This document shows, one piece after another, positions 21,465-33,691 of a stretch of 64,000 nucleotides of DNA. Both the position numbers and the translations under genes were made by a program. The notes under the pieces are model-generated. The model made no database searches, was not told where the DNA came from, and saw only the letters and a list, made by a program, of their open reading frames with translations. This DNA is from Crossaster papposus (lineage: Eukaryota; Echinodermata; Asteroidea; Velatida; Solasteridae): assembly GCA_037893245.1 (NCBI GenBank), contig JBAIAA010000648.1, positions 1,984,001 to 2,048,000 of the forward strand. Direction: 5' to 3'. Every line of letters begins with the position of its first letter. Positions within the stretch are counted from its first letter, which is position 1.

Positions 21465-22738
21465 CCTTGCCGCTGTTATGCTGTGGAATTGCCGGCAGAA
21501 AAAACGGCGTGCGCGCCGTGGTTGTTGTGTGGATTCGGCGCATAGATATTTCTTTTGGGTTGTTGGGGATGTTTTTCACCAAACAAAAATTAGTGCGTGC
21601 GTACACAACGACGTCCGTACGTACGTGTACGTACATAACTACATACATATGTACATGTACGATTTAGTACAGTACATTGACATCTACATACGTACGTAAT
21701 GGTATGTGTATTATGTACCGAGTGTGTATGTGAACAATTTCGATTTGTCTTACCCATTTAAAAGCACCTTTTATGAGGTAAGGATTAATATCGTGTTTTA
21801 ATTGTTGTTTTTATATTGAACATCCTTGGTGGTCCCGTCGGGCACACCATGTCATTATAACTTGTATCGGTCGCAATCACGGTTTTAACGTTAACAAATT
21901 TAACGTTAGCAAAACACTCGTACTCGTAGTGCGCGTCGCCATGTTGGATTGTTTCCAAATTCGTTTCCACGCACGGCGGACCCGCACCCGGCAGGTCGTC
22001 CCCGCTAAACACAGACCGTGGCTCACGGCGGAACGTACGATAGCACTACGGTGATTTCGTTTTATCACGATGTGTGAAATAAATACCTTTCTTAGAACTG
22101 TGATGTGAGATCTAACCTAGCTATGCCATGGCTTGGCTATGCTCAACTTGCCCTGTCTTTCCTGGTCATGTTGGCCCAGGGCAGCATGAGTGACAAGAAA
22201 ACGTCTTTCAAACTTTGTTTTGGCACTGCATGTAACCCTAGCCCCGTTTTGTCAAAATTATATTGATTGTGTAATTTTTATTATAAAGATTTGCCCATAC
22301 ATTACACGAGTTTCGTGTAAAACTTATGCATCATTATGACATTACTTATAAAATTCATATGGTCGTATCTCAATTATGAGCAAATGCATTTAACTAGTTC
22401 GCGCCGGTCGACGTAAATAAATGCATAAACACACAACGAGCAAGGCCGCAAATGTCTGTCAGCAGCGATCAAGGCCGGAAATGCGTGTGTGTGCTTCCTG
22501 TGACTATCTGCCTGAACTCGCCTCGGAACGAGTTTTGTTAAAATTAATCCCGCGCGCCAGCTTGGTGATGTTAAAATAATCCCGGCTAGAACTGGTTAAG
22601 CAAAAACGTTTACACGCAAAATGCCATACAGTCGTGTTTGTACCAAAACGTACCTCAATAGTCATCGTAATTCCTTAGCCCTGCCCACAATTCCATTGTA
22701 CTCGTGTTTTTTTTAAACTAAATGTATTTTGTTTTCAG

Positions 22739-23080
22739 ATCCAAGATGTATGCCACGCTTTGCTGATGTTCTACGGATGTACAGTACATACTTATTTTTG
22801 AGCCGGAACCTCCATCACTACAGCTGTAACATCAAAGCCACTAGCTACAAGACATTCGTTAGACCAATTGTAGAGTACTCGGTCTCCATATGAGACCCTC
22901 GTACTCAATTTGACATAAAGAAAATAGAACGGGTGCAACGTAGCTCAGCCAGGAATCTACGATGTGGTCTCAATATCTTACCACGTCTTCATCAAGCACC
23001 AGAAGTCATGCATCACGATTCCTGTGCCCACACTGCAACTTTTCAGAAAAATCATTTGCAAACTCAAATTGATATCGAAC
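22739..23080 (+). pseudogene. LINE RT C-terminal fragment in block A
   Basis: After TTTTGTTTTCAG the frame reads LSRNLHHYSCNIKATSYKTF, VRPIVEYS (then a stop) and DPRTQFDIKKIERVQ. This is the RT-thumb motif string of CR1/L2-type LINEs, now with stops and an internal deletion. Confidence 0.65.
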
Positions 23081-23427
23081 TGATGGTTTCCTTGGCTTGA
23101 GTCGTTTTGCGGATCAAATCCAGCACCACCTGGAAAATCACAGGTGGATTACATATATTACCCGGTCTGTACATGTAGAGTGTAAACTGCAGAAAGACTA
23201 ACGCCTTCAGCGCATCTTTTAATTTTTTTAATGGTTAATTGTATTTTGGTTAAGTGTAAGTACTTTACAGATGGGTCGTTATATATTTGTATAAATTTAT
23301 ATTTTGTGCGAGGAATTGAAGGCCTTTTTGTCATTTTGGGGGGTAATTTGTTTTTAATGCCAGGCACATGTTTGTCCTTGTTTTGTTGTATTATTTTGAA
23401 CTCCGAATAAATAATAATAATATTTAT

Positions 23428-23530
23428 TTAACTCTAACCCCCAAGGGCTATTGTGTGAGCATCCTGCTAAATGCAACAACAACTTGGTACTATTGATGCA
23501 TTCTGTTGCATTTAGCAGGGTTAGGGTTAA
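23428..23530. repeat. TTAACCCTAACC hairpin MITE (block A, copy 1)
   Basis: The inverted ends are TTAACTCTAACC and GGTTAGGGTTAA, with inner CTGCTAAATGCAA pairing TTGCATTTAGCAG. Copies also lie at 26620, 54921 and 61350. Confidence 0.7.
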
Positions 23531-26085
23531 AGATTGTCTAAAGAACCTTCCACTGACAACAATGATTACAAATAGAAAATTCATTAGATTTTGCAAGATT
23601 ACACAACCTACACAAACTATGCAGTAAAGCTTTATGAAAAGATTGAACAAAATTGTTATGGATCAAGACAATGTGCATGTATATACAATTATTGGAAATA
23701 CACGTTTGTCAAGTATTTATAAACAAACATATTATTGTAAGGAATGAATGTAAACTGAAAGAGGAAAAATACAGTTTTAAAAGGCACTGAATGATGTTGC
23801 TTTTTGTGTGCGTTTGTGTTTGGACCCTAAACTAAAATTACAAAACTGGTGCTGTCAAAAATAGGGTTAGCACGTTTGTTGCATTGCAAAATTTACTGTT
23901 CTCCCTAACTCCCTACCCCATTTGTTTGGCACCTAACCTGAATCCTGCTGAATCCTTCAAAATCCTCCAATTCTAAAGTGTTAAAACTTCATGTAAAACC
24001 CTCCAATATGTATTGCTGGGGATCACTGCCTAAATCCTGCAGTGGGTTTACCATTAAGCAGCCCAAAATGGAACAAACAGCTGCTAAGTGCCTTATTACA
24101 ACAAGGGTCTGCACACATGACCCTTGGTATGCAAATGTTTCATATCAATCATTGACACATAACTTGCACCTAGACAAGCTCTATGGAGAAAGTAAAAAGT
24201 AGCAAATAAGGCCAAATAAAAAAAAAACATGTTAAGCGTCATGCCCTTTTTTAAAAAGGAAGGAGGAGCCCCCTTTTTTCTTTTTCTTTTCAAAATGGCC
24301 GCCCGACACATCTTTAATTCGAGTCATGCAGTAAACATGTCACACCCTATCTTCCAATTTAAAATTAAAACATGGTTCACCCACGATTAAACATTCAAAT
24401 TCATGTGGGTCGATCAAGTATGCACCGTACACGACTACACATCACACCCTGGCCTTCCTATAAGGAACAAAATATTTCCAGAGCATGTACACAGTGATGC
24501 TAAAGTCTAAAATACGATCTTAAAATGTTATTTATTATCTTTAAACAAAAAAAACAAAAAAAACAAAAAAAGGAGGCGGCCCCCGAAAAGGAAGCGGGCG
24601 GTGACGCTAAACAGGTTTTTTTTTATTTGGCCTAACCTCAATCCTCAAATTCTAATTTGACCTGGATCCTGCATTATTCTCAAGTTCTAAAAAACCTAAA
24701 CGCAAAGTCAAGTGTGCTAAATCCTGTACATTTTGCAAAGAGGATTTTAAAGAATTCTTCACCCGGACAATGCCAATATCATATCAACAAAGGGCGCTTG
24801 TTATGTTGTGGCTTTTGGGGTTAGGAGAATGCCGTCTGTCTCAGGTTTGTACGGTGTATTATTTCATGCCGGGTGTTATTTATAGTTCTGGAAATACATG
24901 GGCTTTACTTTAGTTTTCAAAGCAATAATTAATGGGCATCTTTCCATCAACGGTTTAAACTGAGTCCGTGATAACCGTGCGTAAAACCATAAATTACTGT
25001 GTTCAAGGGTAAAGGGTTATTATTGAACCACAACTAGAGGGCGAGGACAACGGCAACAATTTTGTCGTTGTGTGGATTGTAGTCGAATTTTGCTGTAAAA
25101 TGTGCAATTTACACTTAAAAACACAAAAAGGAGGCCGGAGAGGAATGTTCCTCTTCATTCCCCCGGAAAAAAAGTAATTTCGAGCAATTTTGTGTTCTAA
25201 ACAGACACTCAAAAGGCCACCCCTAAACCCTAACCCTAACCTACCCGTATTTTCCAATGACCAATATGATTTTGCGGTGCGCGCAGTGTAAATGACAGAC
25301 TTTTTTTTTTTTTTTTTTTTAATATGAAATGATTTGCTAAAATCTGTCCTAAGCGATAAAACAATTATTCTAGTATTGTAAAATAACTCAAACTAACATG
25401 TGTTGTTCCTGGAATTGTTTTTAAACCATTTTTCCAGACTGCCTCCAAACCTCGAAATGATCGCAAAATAGTGGTTATTGTGTGGTTCTCAAAAAATTAA
25501 AAGGGCACTAAAAGACTGCCCACAATGTGTTTCTTGTCTTTGCTTATACAATAATGACGCCAATTGCCTATTGAATAATATTTACTGATTACATTTTTTT
25601 TAACTCGGTCGTGGATTTTTTTATCAACTTGAATAACTTCAAAAGTGGTCAATGTGTGGATGGCAACATCTTTTAAAAATGTCTTTAAATAGTGTTTTGT
25701 ATACATTTCTCAATGTTTTTTCTTTGTTAGTGAACGAAAATGTCGTTTAAAGCTAACATACCAAGTTGGTTGGCTTTAGACAATTTAATTAAAAAACTGG
25801 ACGACCTCCCATTTTAAAGAAATTATTGCCCAGACCACGCCTAGTCGAGGCCAACGTCAACAGAGGGCGCTGTTCGCTTGTTATTTTGTGGCTTTTGGGG
25901 TTAGGAGAATGCCATCCTGTGTCACAGGTTAGGTGTCGTGTCTTTTATGGTATTATTTTCTTCGTTTTCTCGATTGTTCATTACAAGCGACAATTAATTT
26001 GTATGTATTTCACAAAGTCTCAATTTTGTGTTGTTGTATTTTTGGCTGCGCTGTCTTTTTAAGTTACATTTAATTTAATCAAATT

Positions 26086-28940
26086 TAATCAAGCACCAGA
26101 AGTCATGCATCACAATTCCTGCGCCCACATTTTCAACTTTTCAGAAAAATATTTTGCAAACCCAAACTGATATCGAACTGATCTGAAACTAGCTATGGCT
26201 CCCTTGGTTGGAGTCGTTTTGTGGATCAAATCCGGCCAGTTAATCCAGCTTGTGAAAATGCCAAAATTAATAAATTACAGGTGGATTACAATGTATTACA
26301 CTGTCTGTACATGTAGAGTGTAAACTGCAGTAGCTACAGTAGGTCATCTAAAGCCTTCAGCGCATTTTTTTATTTATTGTTATGTTAATTTTTAATCGTT
26401 TGTGTGTAAATACTTTGTACAGATGGGTCGTTATATATTTGTATAGATGTATATTTTGTGTGAGGCCAGAGGCATTGGAATTGAAGGCCTTCGGGTCTTC
26501 GGGTTTGTTTGGTAATTTGTTTTTAATGCCAGGCACATGCCCTCTGTCCTTGTTTTGTTGTATTTTGTTGTATGTCATGTGATTATTCTGAACTCCGAAT
26601 AAATAATAATAATATTTATTTAACCCTAACCCCCAAGGGGTATTTTGTGAGCACCCTGCTAAATGCAATAACATGTTACTATTGGTGCATTCTGTTGCAT
26701 TTAGCGGGGTTAGGGTTAAAGTTTGTCTGAAGAACCTCCCACTGATGACAATAAATTAAAAACAAAAAATTAGTAGCTTCTGCAAGAATACACACAACCT
26801 ACACAAACTATATGAATCTAAATTGTTATGGATCAAGACAATGTATATCAATTATTTAAAATACACGTTTGTCAAGTATTATAAACAAACATAATATTGT
26901 AAGGAATTAATGTAAATTGAAAGAGGAAAAATATAGTTTTATAGGCACTGAATAATGTTGCTTTGTGTGTGTTTGTGTTTGGACCCTGAACTAAAGAAAT
27001 AATTAACTGGTGCAGTCATAAATAGGGTTAGCACGTTTGTTACATTGCAACATTTACTGTTTTCCCAAACTCCCTACCCCATTTTTCTTACACATAACCT
27101 AAATCTTGCTAAATCCTGCATAATCCTCGAATTCTAAATTGTTTAAACTCCATGTAACCTTAATCTTGCAAAACCCTCCAATATGTAATACTGGGTGGGG
27201 ACCACTGCCTGAATCCTGCAGGTTTATCATTGAGCTATATATTATAAAGCTGCCAAACATGGAACAAACAGTTGCTATAAAGGTGCCGTATTACAACAAG
27301 GGTCTGCACACATGATCCTTGGTATGCAAACGTTTCCTATCGTTGACACATAAATTGCACCTTGACTGGAGCTATGGAGAAAGTAACAAATAGCCTCAAT
27401 CCTCCAAAATCCTAATTTAGATAAATACCCAAGTAGTATAAACCTCAATCCTGCAAAATCAACCAGCATTAGTTTGGCCTTATGACCTGGACCCTACATT
27501 ATTCTTGTATAAACCCTAAACACCCTCAATCTTGCAAAGTCCTCTGATGCATCAACTTCTAATTCGAGTGCCCTCACAATCCTGCTAAATCTTGCTTTTT
27601 GCAAAAAAGAGATGATTTAAGGAATTATTCACACGGACAATGTCAATATCAACAGAGGGGGCTGTTCGCTTGGTTTGTTTGTGGCTTTTGGGGTTAGGAG
27701 AATGCCGTTTGCAGGTTCGGTATCGTGTATTTAAAGGTCTTATACTTCTGGAAATAAATAGGCATTACATGTACTTTAGTTTTCAAAGCAATAATGGCAT
27801 AATTATTTCCGTCAACAGTTTAATCAGTGGGTCCGTGATAACCGTGCGTTCAAATAATCATCACTTTTTTTGTTCAAGAGTATAGGGATATTACTGAACC
27901 ACAAATAGAGGGCGAGGACAACGGCAGCATTTTTGTCGTTGTGTGGATTGTAGTCGATTTTTGCTGTAAAATGTGCAATTTACACTTAAAAACACAAAAA
28001 GGAGGCCGGAGAGGAATGTTCCTCTTCATTCCCCCGGAAAAAAAGTAATTTCGAGCAATTTTGTGTTCTAAACAGACACTCAAAAGGCCACCCCTAAACC
28101 CTAACCCTAACCTACCCGTATTTTCCAATGACCAATATGATTTTGCGGTGCGCGCAGTGTAAATGACAGACTTTTTTCTTTCTTTTTTTTAATATGAAAG
28201 GATTTGCTAAAATCTGTCCTAAGCGATAAAACAATTATTCTAGTATTGTAAAATAACTCAAACTAACATGTGTTGTTCCTGGAATTGTTTTTAAACCATT
28301 TTTCCAGACTGCCTCCAAACCTCGAAATGATCGCAAAATAGTGGTTATTGTGTGGTTCTCAAAAAAAGGCACTAAAAGACTGCCCACAATGTGTTTCTTG
28401 TCTTTGCTTATACAATAATGACGCCAACTGCCTATTGAATAATATTTACTGATTACATTTTTTTTTAACTCGGTCGTGGATTTTTTTATCAACTTGAATA
28501 ACTTCAAAAGTGGTCAATGTGTGGATGGCAACATCTTTTAAAAATGTCTTTAAATAGTGTTTTGTATACATTTCTCAATGTTTTTTCTTTGTTAGTGAAC
28601 GAAAATGTCGTTTAAAGCTAACATACCAAGTTGGTTGGCTTTAGACAATTTAATTAAAAAACTGGACGACCTCCCATTTTAAAGAAATTATTGCCCAGAC
28701 CACGCCTAGTCGAGGCCAACGTCAACAGAGGGCGCTGTTCGCTTGTTATTTTGTGGCTTTTGGGGTTAGGAGAATGCCATCCTGTGTCACAGGTTAGGTG
28801 TCGTGTCTTTTATGGTATTATTTTCTTCGTTTTCTTGAATGTTCATTACAAGAGACAATTAATTTGTATGTATTTCACAAAGTCTCAATTTTGTGTTGTT
28901 GTATTTTTGGCTGCGCTGCCTTTTTAAGTTACATTTAATT
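26086..28940. repeat. Paralogous repeat block A (second tandem unit)
   Basis: The unit repeats 23000-26085 in the same orientation. The front half (26086-27700) is clearly diverged from copy 1, whereas 27760-28935 is almost identical to 24900-26080. It carries a hairpin MITE at 26620-26719. Confidence 0.8.
26620..26719. repeat. TTAACCCTAACC hairpin MITE (block A, copy 2)
   Basis: Same inverted ends as at 23428. The interior differs by a few substitutions. Confidence 0.7.
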
Positions 28941-29682
28941 TAACAAGAAGAACCTGTACCGGTATCATCATGTACTTTAAATTGTTACTGTATGTACCGA
29001 GGGGTGTTCCCAAGGTAAACAAGAATTAGCGTTCTAGTACTTCTATAAAAGAATAGACATTATACTTAAATTTCCAAAGCCTAATGGTCCTCTTTCCATC
29101 AATAGTTTCCTTACTTAGAGTACACTACCACTGGGTGTCATCTGCACAGATTGGGGGATGTCTTCCATATACAACTACTTACTAGTAACACTGTCAGAGG
29201 GAGAGGAGATTTGGCAATAAAATTTTGTCACCGTGTGGATTTTCAGCACGCATGTCACTGTACGTAGGAAACCAGCCGGCCATACATGAGATTGTGCATG
29301 CTGTAGACCACATCACTGCTTTATTGTTGAAACCCCAAGGTAAGCAACAAACATGTACAGTATCTTGCAATATTATGGGATATACTGGGGTTATTTTGAA
29401 CGATTTTCACAAATACTTCTATACCAGTTTTATACACAAACATGCATGTTACAAATGTAGCCTATACAATTCTTAGACTTGTTGATGGTTACCGTACTTA
29501 AACAATAGACCTTGAACACGATTTTTGGTTCAACACGTACCCAAGTCAACTCGTACCCTGGTCAGTGAAATTTTTCTCTAGCCAATCAGGTCTCATATCA
29601 GTTTCAAGTTGACTTGTGTACGAGTTGACTCGAGTATGACACTGTGAACCAAGAATGTCTGAAACTCTTTTGTTAGTGCCAA
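28941..29682. repeat. Dispersed repeat, GGGAGAGGAGATTTGGCAAT type
   Basis: The stretch around 29190-29270 (GGCAATAA...TTTTGTCACCGTGTGGATT) recurs at 34060, 34620 and 57820. The order downstream of block A matches that downstream of block B (57562-58150), so it belongs to the same large duplication. No gene seen. Confidence 0.55.
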
Positions 29683-30733
29683 AATGTCTGAAACGTATGG
29701 TGTTCCAAAGACGACAGATCGCCGTCGCCCCCGACCGTCGCCGTCGACGTCGACCGTCGCCGTCGACCGTCGACCGTCGCCGTCGACCGTCGACCGTCGC
29801 CGTCGACCGTCGACCGTCGCCGTCGACCGTCGACCGTCGCCGTCGACCGTCGACCGTCGCCGTCGACCGTCGACCGTCGCCGTCGACCGTCGACCGTCGC
29901 CGTCGACCGTCGACCGTCGCCCCCGACCGTCGACCGTCGACCGTCGCCGTCGACCGTCGCCGTCGACCGTCGACCGTCGCCCTCGCCTTTGCCTTTGCCG
30001 TCGCCCTCGCCTTTGCCGTCGCCGTCGCCTCAAGAGGGCGCAAGTTATTTTGTGTACATGCGGCTCTCCGATCTTGATTTGCGCGCGCTATCTTTTCTGC
30101 TGTTTCAGTCTTAATTCTAAGTGCAAACAAGAAGAAGAATGAGGAATTTTCGCCACAAAGTATATGTAAAGAAGGCGTGCAGGCAAGACGTACCTCAGGA
30201 GTCTTTGCCAAAATCGTTGTTACGTGAAGGGCGCCCCCATGAGTAACAAAACAAAAGCAGACTAAACAGCGCCCCCGGCGAGGGCGACGTCGAGGGCGAG
30301 GTCGACGGCGACGGTCGACGGGCGACGGCGACGGTCGACGGGCGACGGCGACGGTCGACGGGCGACGGTCGACGGTCGACGGTCGACGGTCGACGTCGAC
30401 GGCGAGGTCGACGGCGAGGTCGACGTCGACGTCGACGTCGACGTCGACGTCGACGGCGAGGTCGACGGCGACGCTTAGGCAGCGTCGCCGTCGCCGTCGC
30501 CCCTGAATATGTTTGTTTGTGCACAAGTCTATGGGCTAAGGGCGACGTCGACGGCGACGGCGACGGCGACGCTGCATTAGCGTCGCCGTCGCCGTCGGCG
30601 TCGACGTCGCCCCATCAGGGGCGACGTCGACGGCGACGTCGACGGCGACGGCGAGGTCGACGGCGACGGCGATCTGTCGTCTTTGGAACACCATAGAAAC
30701 GTGAACAATAGACTTACGTTTGTTTCAGACATT
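29683..30733. mobile_element. Foldback-like element 1 with inverted minisatellite arms
   Basis: The ends are AATGTCTGAAACGTATGG and an inverted partner (TGTTTCAGACATT at 30721-30733), followed inward on both sides by GGTGTTCCAAAGACGACAGA and its inverse. Inside, the left arm is a 20-bp array of CGTCGACCGTCGACCGTCGC (29699-30030). The right arm is the inverse type, GGCGACGGTCGACG (30270-30670). The middle 240 bp is unique. Arms of tandem repeats are the hallmark of foldback elements. Arg/Pro-rich ORFs here follow the repeat. Confidence 0.75.
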
Positions 30734-31060
30734 AACCCTAACTCCCTCACGGCTTTTACTAGAAAGTATCCTGAATCCACCACAGTCCACCAATTTTGGT
30801 TTGCAAAAACTGCTGGTGTCCTGAGTCCATCAGACTCCACCAGTATGCATTCTGGAGAGATCCTGAGTCCATCATAATCCACCAGCAAATGTTTGATGGA
30901 CTGTGACGGATTCAGGATACCTAGGTGGCAAACAAAAAATTGCAGTGCGTTTCTCCATAGAGTCCATCACAGTCCATCACCTAAATTTCTGTATCCTGAA
31001 TCCGCTAAAATCCTCCAAAACAGGAAATGGATTTTGATGGACTCCGGGTGGTTATGGTTA
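30734..31060. other. Imperfect GAGTCCATCA/TGATGGACT repeats
   Basis: Several phrases such as CTGAGTCCATCA, CACAGTCCACCA and TTTGATGGACT occur in both orientations. Probably an old MITE. No gene seen. Confidence 0.4.
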
Positions 31061-31235
31061 AATGTCTGAAACGTAAGTAGCAATTACGTTTCAGACATTA
31101 CACATGTCTGAAACGTAAGCTTCCTAATCACCGATTACATTTCAGACATTTCCAAACCTCAAAATGTCTGAAACATAATTAGGTTAAAAACATTGGCCCA
31201 CTTTGGCCTGGAAATGTCTGAAATGTAATACAGCC
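31061..31235. repeat. Cluster of AATGTCTGAAACGTAA palindromic MITEs
   Basis: Two short palindromes (31061-31099 and 31104-31150) are built from ATGTCTGAAACGTAA and its inverse. Two further direct copies lie at 31162 and 31212. The same motif ends foldback element 1. Confidence 0.7.
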
Positions 31236-32189
31236 ATTGTGTAGGGATTAGGAGGTGTCAGACAGCTAGCCTCTGCCACCACCAGTTGTCAATGACCACC
31301 ACTAACCACAATGACTTGGCCTATTGCTACTGTTATATGCAAATATCCAATACCACAGAGCTAACTGTAAATAACCACAACTTCCATGAGTAAGTTGTAA
31401 GGGGACACTGCAGGTCTAGTTATATAGCACTAGTAGGCTTAGTAGTTAGTACTAATATACAAATATTTACTGCTTCAAGTGGTGTTCGTCCCTGGAGCAT
31501 TCTATGATATTCCTGCGGTGAATGCGAGGGATATAATATTATTACAGAAGTCAGCGATCTGTTTACACTACTACCCAACCTCACATTAGCAATAATTCTT
31601 GATAGTTACATGTACATGTAGGTTCCAAGAGTGAAATGTCAAGAGTGTATTTTCAATGTCAGGCTGGATGCCAGGGAATTAGATCCGTATCATGATAGCC
31701 ACTGCCAGAGTTGTAATGAACCAACTTGAATCTGACTCGAGTCACAAATATTGTCGACTTGATTTGACCACAGAGATTTGACTCGAGTCCCAACGGGTAA
31801 ATCGAATCGACTCGTCGTCACGGCAGGCAAATGACGACTCGACTCGACTTGACTTGAATCCCTCAGAATGACTCGACTCGAGTAAAGGCTAATAAGAGTC
31901 GCGTCCCAAAAATAAGAGCAAAACTTTGCAAAAAATATTACAACGACTGCCGGTTTAGGCTCACGTCACGTTTGAAAATCTATTTTTAACACCAATTTTA
32001 ACATTTACTTCATAGCCAAATGTGCATCGGGAATTAATTTAGCATTCTGGAATTGAGATTATCAGTGTAGCAATTATTGCTGGTCTCACAAAATTCAGTG
32101 GTCTTTTCGTGTTGAATTACCGATAGATCTGTGTCAACTCGGGGAAAAAAGAGGCACTAGCTCCTCATTAAATCCAATTTACTGAAAAC
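31236..32189. other. No gene; GACTCGAGTC-rich low-complexity near 31725-31910
   Basis: A 180-bp stretch has many ACTCGA and ACTTGA hexamers. A decayed relative of the ATTGACTGC hairpin family is near 31459-31560. Nothing else recognised. Confidence 0.4.
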
Positions 32190-33691
32190 TTTACAGAAAG
32201 AATAAATCATGAAAACAATGAATTGTCGCCCTGTTTACTCAGTGGTCCACTGAAAAAAGATCCCCTTCGATAAATACTGTATTTTCCATACGAGAGGCTT
32301 ATACACGTATGTACATGTACTGTAGATTCAATTTAACTTTTGCAACTATAATTATTTTAAGGTGTCAAAATAGTTTACTTTTTTTAATTGAGCCATAAAA
32401 AAAAATTATCATTTTTAAAGCAAAATGAAATTGAAAGTTTGGCCTGATCAATTGCAATAAAATATCCTTGTCCAAGCAAATACATAAATTCACAAGCATT
32501 TGTTCCACTTTTGCAATATTATTTGGATGAGGCTACAGGGGCCTTTATTATTGCCCACCAAATAATTGCCTGGGATACACTTGGCCAGCATACAAGCAAG
32601 CAAGCTTTTGTTATAATTTAAGTTTATGGGTAATAAACCATCTTCTATATGCCAGGTACATGTATCCTGTGCAGTGTTCCCCTCAAACTGTCTATCCTAA
32701 CTCATGTAATTTCCTCAAAGATGAGTGGAAGCTTTTTTAATTCAAATTTAAGGGTAATAAACCATCTTCTATATGTGCCAGGTACATGTATCCTGTGCAA
32801 TGTATACTACTGGTACATGGTGAACTGCATCCTTGTAGATTATCTAGTAGATTATACAGCTTTACTCATATAAAACATTTTGTACTTATACAACGTACCT
32901 CAAATACAAATTTAAGGCAGTAAAACAAACCCCTTCAAATTTCTTTTGGAGTAATTTTTACAGCATTTCATTTGCCAGAAATAATAATAATAATATTGAG
33001 ATATATAAATGCTCGGTTGCATGTCTACATCCTCCTAAATCCAATGATTAATATTGGAGGATTTCGGAGGGTAAAGTTTAAACTGGAAATTTATAATGCA
33101 CACTTCTCTTCCTTTACATATTTGACTCGAAGGCTTGTTCCGACATCTGGTGTCCAGTTTAGTGGAATTTGCACCAACGGTATGGGTTTTGGGGGTTAAA
33201 AAACCACTTATTTGGCTTTAAATTACAATACAAGCTCGAAAGTACAAGACCAGAAGACGTGACACCTATAGTATCACATACCTAAGTTTGGTTCATTCCC
33301 TAGATGTTTTGTTTTTCAAAAATGACTTTACTGTTGTGGAATTGACCTACAGTATATAAAGCCAAAATAATGTTGCAAAAGTCGAACAAATGCTTGTGAA
33401 TTCATGTAAAATGCTTGGACAAGGATTTTTTATTGCAAATGATCAGGCCAAACTTTCAATTTCAATTTTCTTCAAAAATGAATAATTTTTTTATGGCGCA
33501 ATTAAAAAAAGGAAACTATTTTGACACCTTAAAATATAATTGCCGAAGTTAAATTGAATCTACACGTATTTAAGCCTCTCGTATAAAAAATACAGTATTT
33601 ATTGAAAGGGATCCTTTTTCAGTGGACCACTGAGTAAACAGGATTCAGTCGACAATTCATTGTTTTCATGATTAAATATTGTTTCTGTAAA
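32190..33691. mobile_element. Non-autonomous element with about 330-bp terminal inverted repeats
   Basis: The left arm (32190-about 32528) and right arm (about 33362-33691) are inverted copies at roughly 85-90 percent identity by eye. They share, for example, CTGTTTACTCAGTGGTCCAC, AAACTTTCAATTTC and CTTGGACAAGG blocks. Outer ends are TTTACAGAAA and TTTCTGTAAA. The central 830 bp includes a tandem duplicate of ATAAACCATCTTCTATATG...GGTACATGTATCCTGTGCA (32635, 32757). No transposase ORF. No target duplication identified. Confidence 0.7.

Larger units (their letters stand above)
21465..26085. repeat. Paralogous repeat block A (first unit)
   Basis: The block begins right after array 1 and is nearly identical to block B (52783 onward), with small indels. 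It contains a LINE-tail fragment behind a splice-acceptor-like sequence, a TTAACCCTAACC hairpin, CCCTAAACCCTAACCC tracts near 25206, and a 25-codon ORF starting MSFKANIPSW near 25739. Compared with block B, about 112 bp is deleted at 22966. Confidence 0.8.

Noticed and set aside
20368-21667. Apparent 389-426-codon ORFs over array 1
   Set aside because: Same cause as array 2: a 14-bp unit without stop codons.
25200-25235. Internal telomere or chromosome end from CCCTAAACCCTAACCC
   Set aside because: Only three to four units, repeated at the same place in every paralogous block, so it is part of the repeat.
29546-30526. Arg/Pro/Thr-rich ORFs of 109-326 codons
   Set aside because: They read through the GTCGAC minisatellites on both strands, and their composition follows the repeat.
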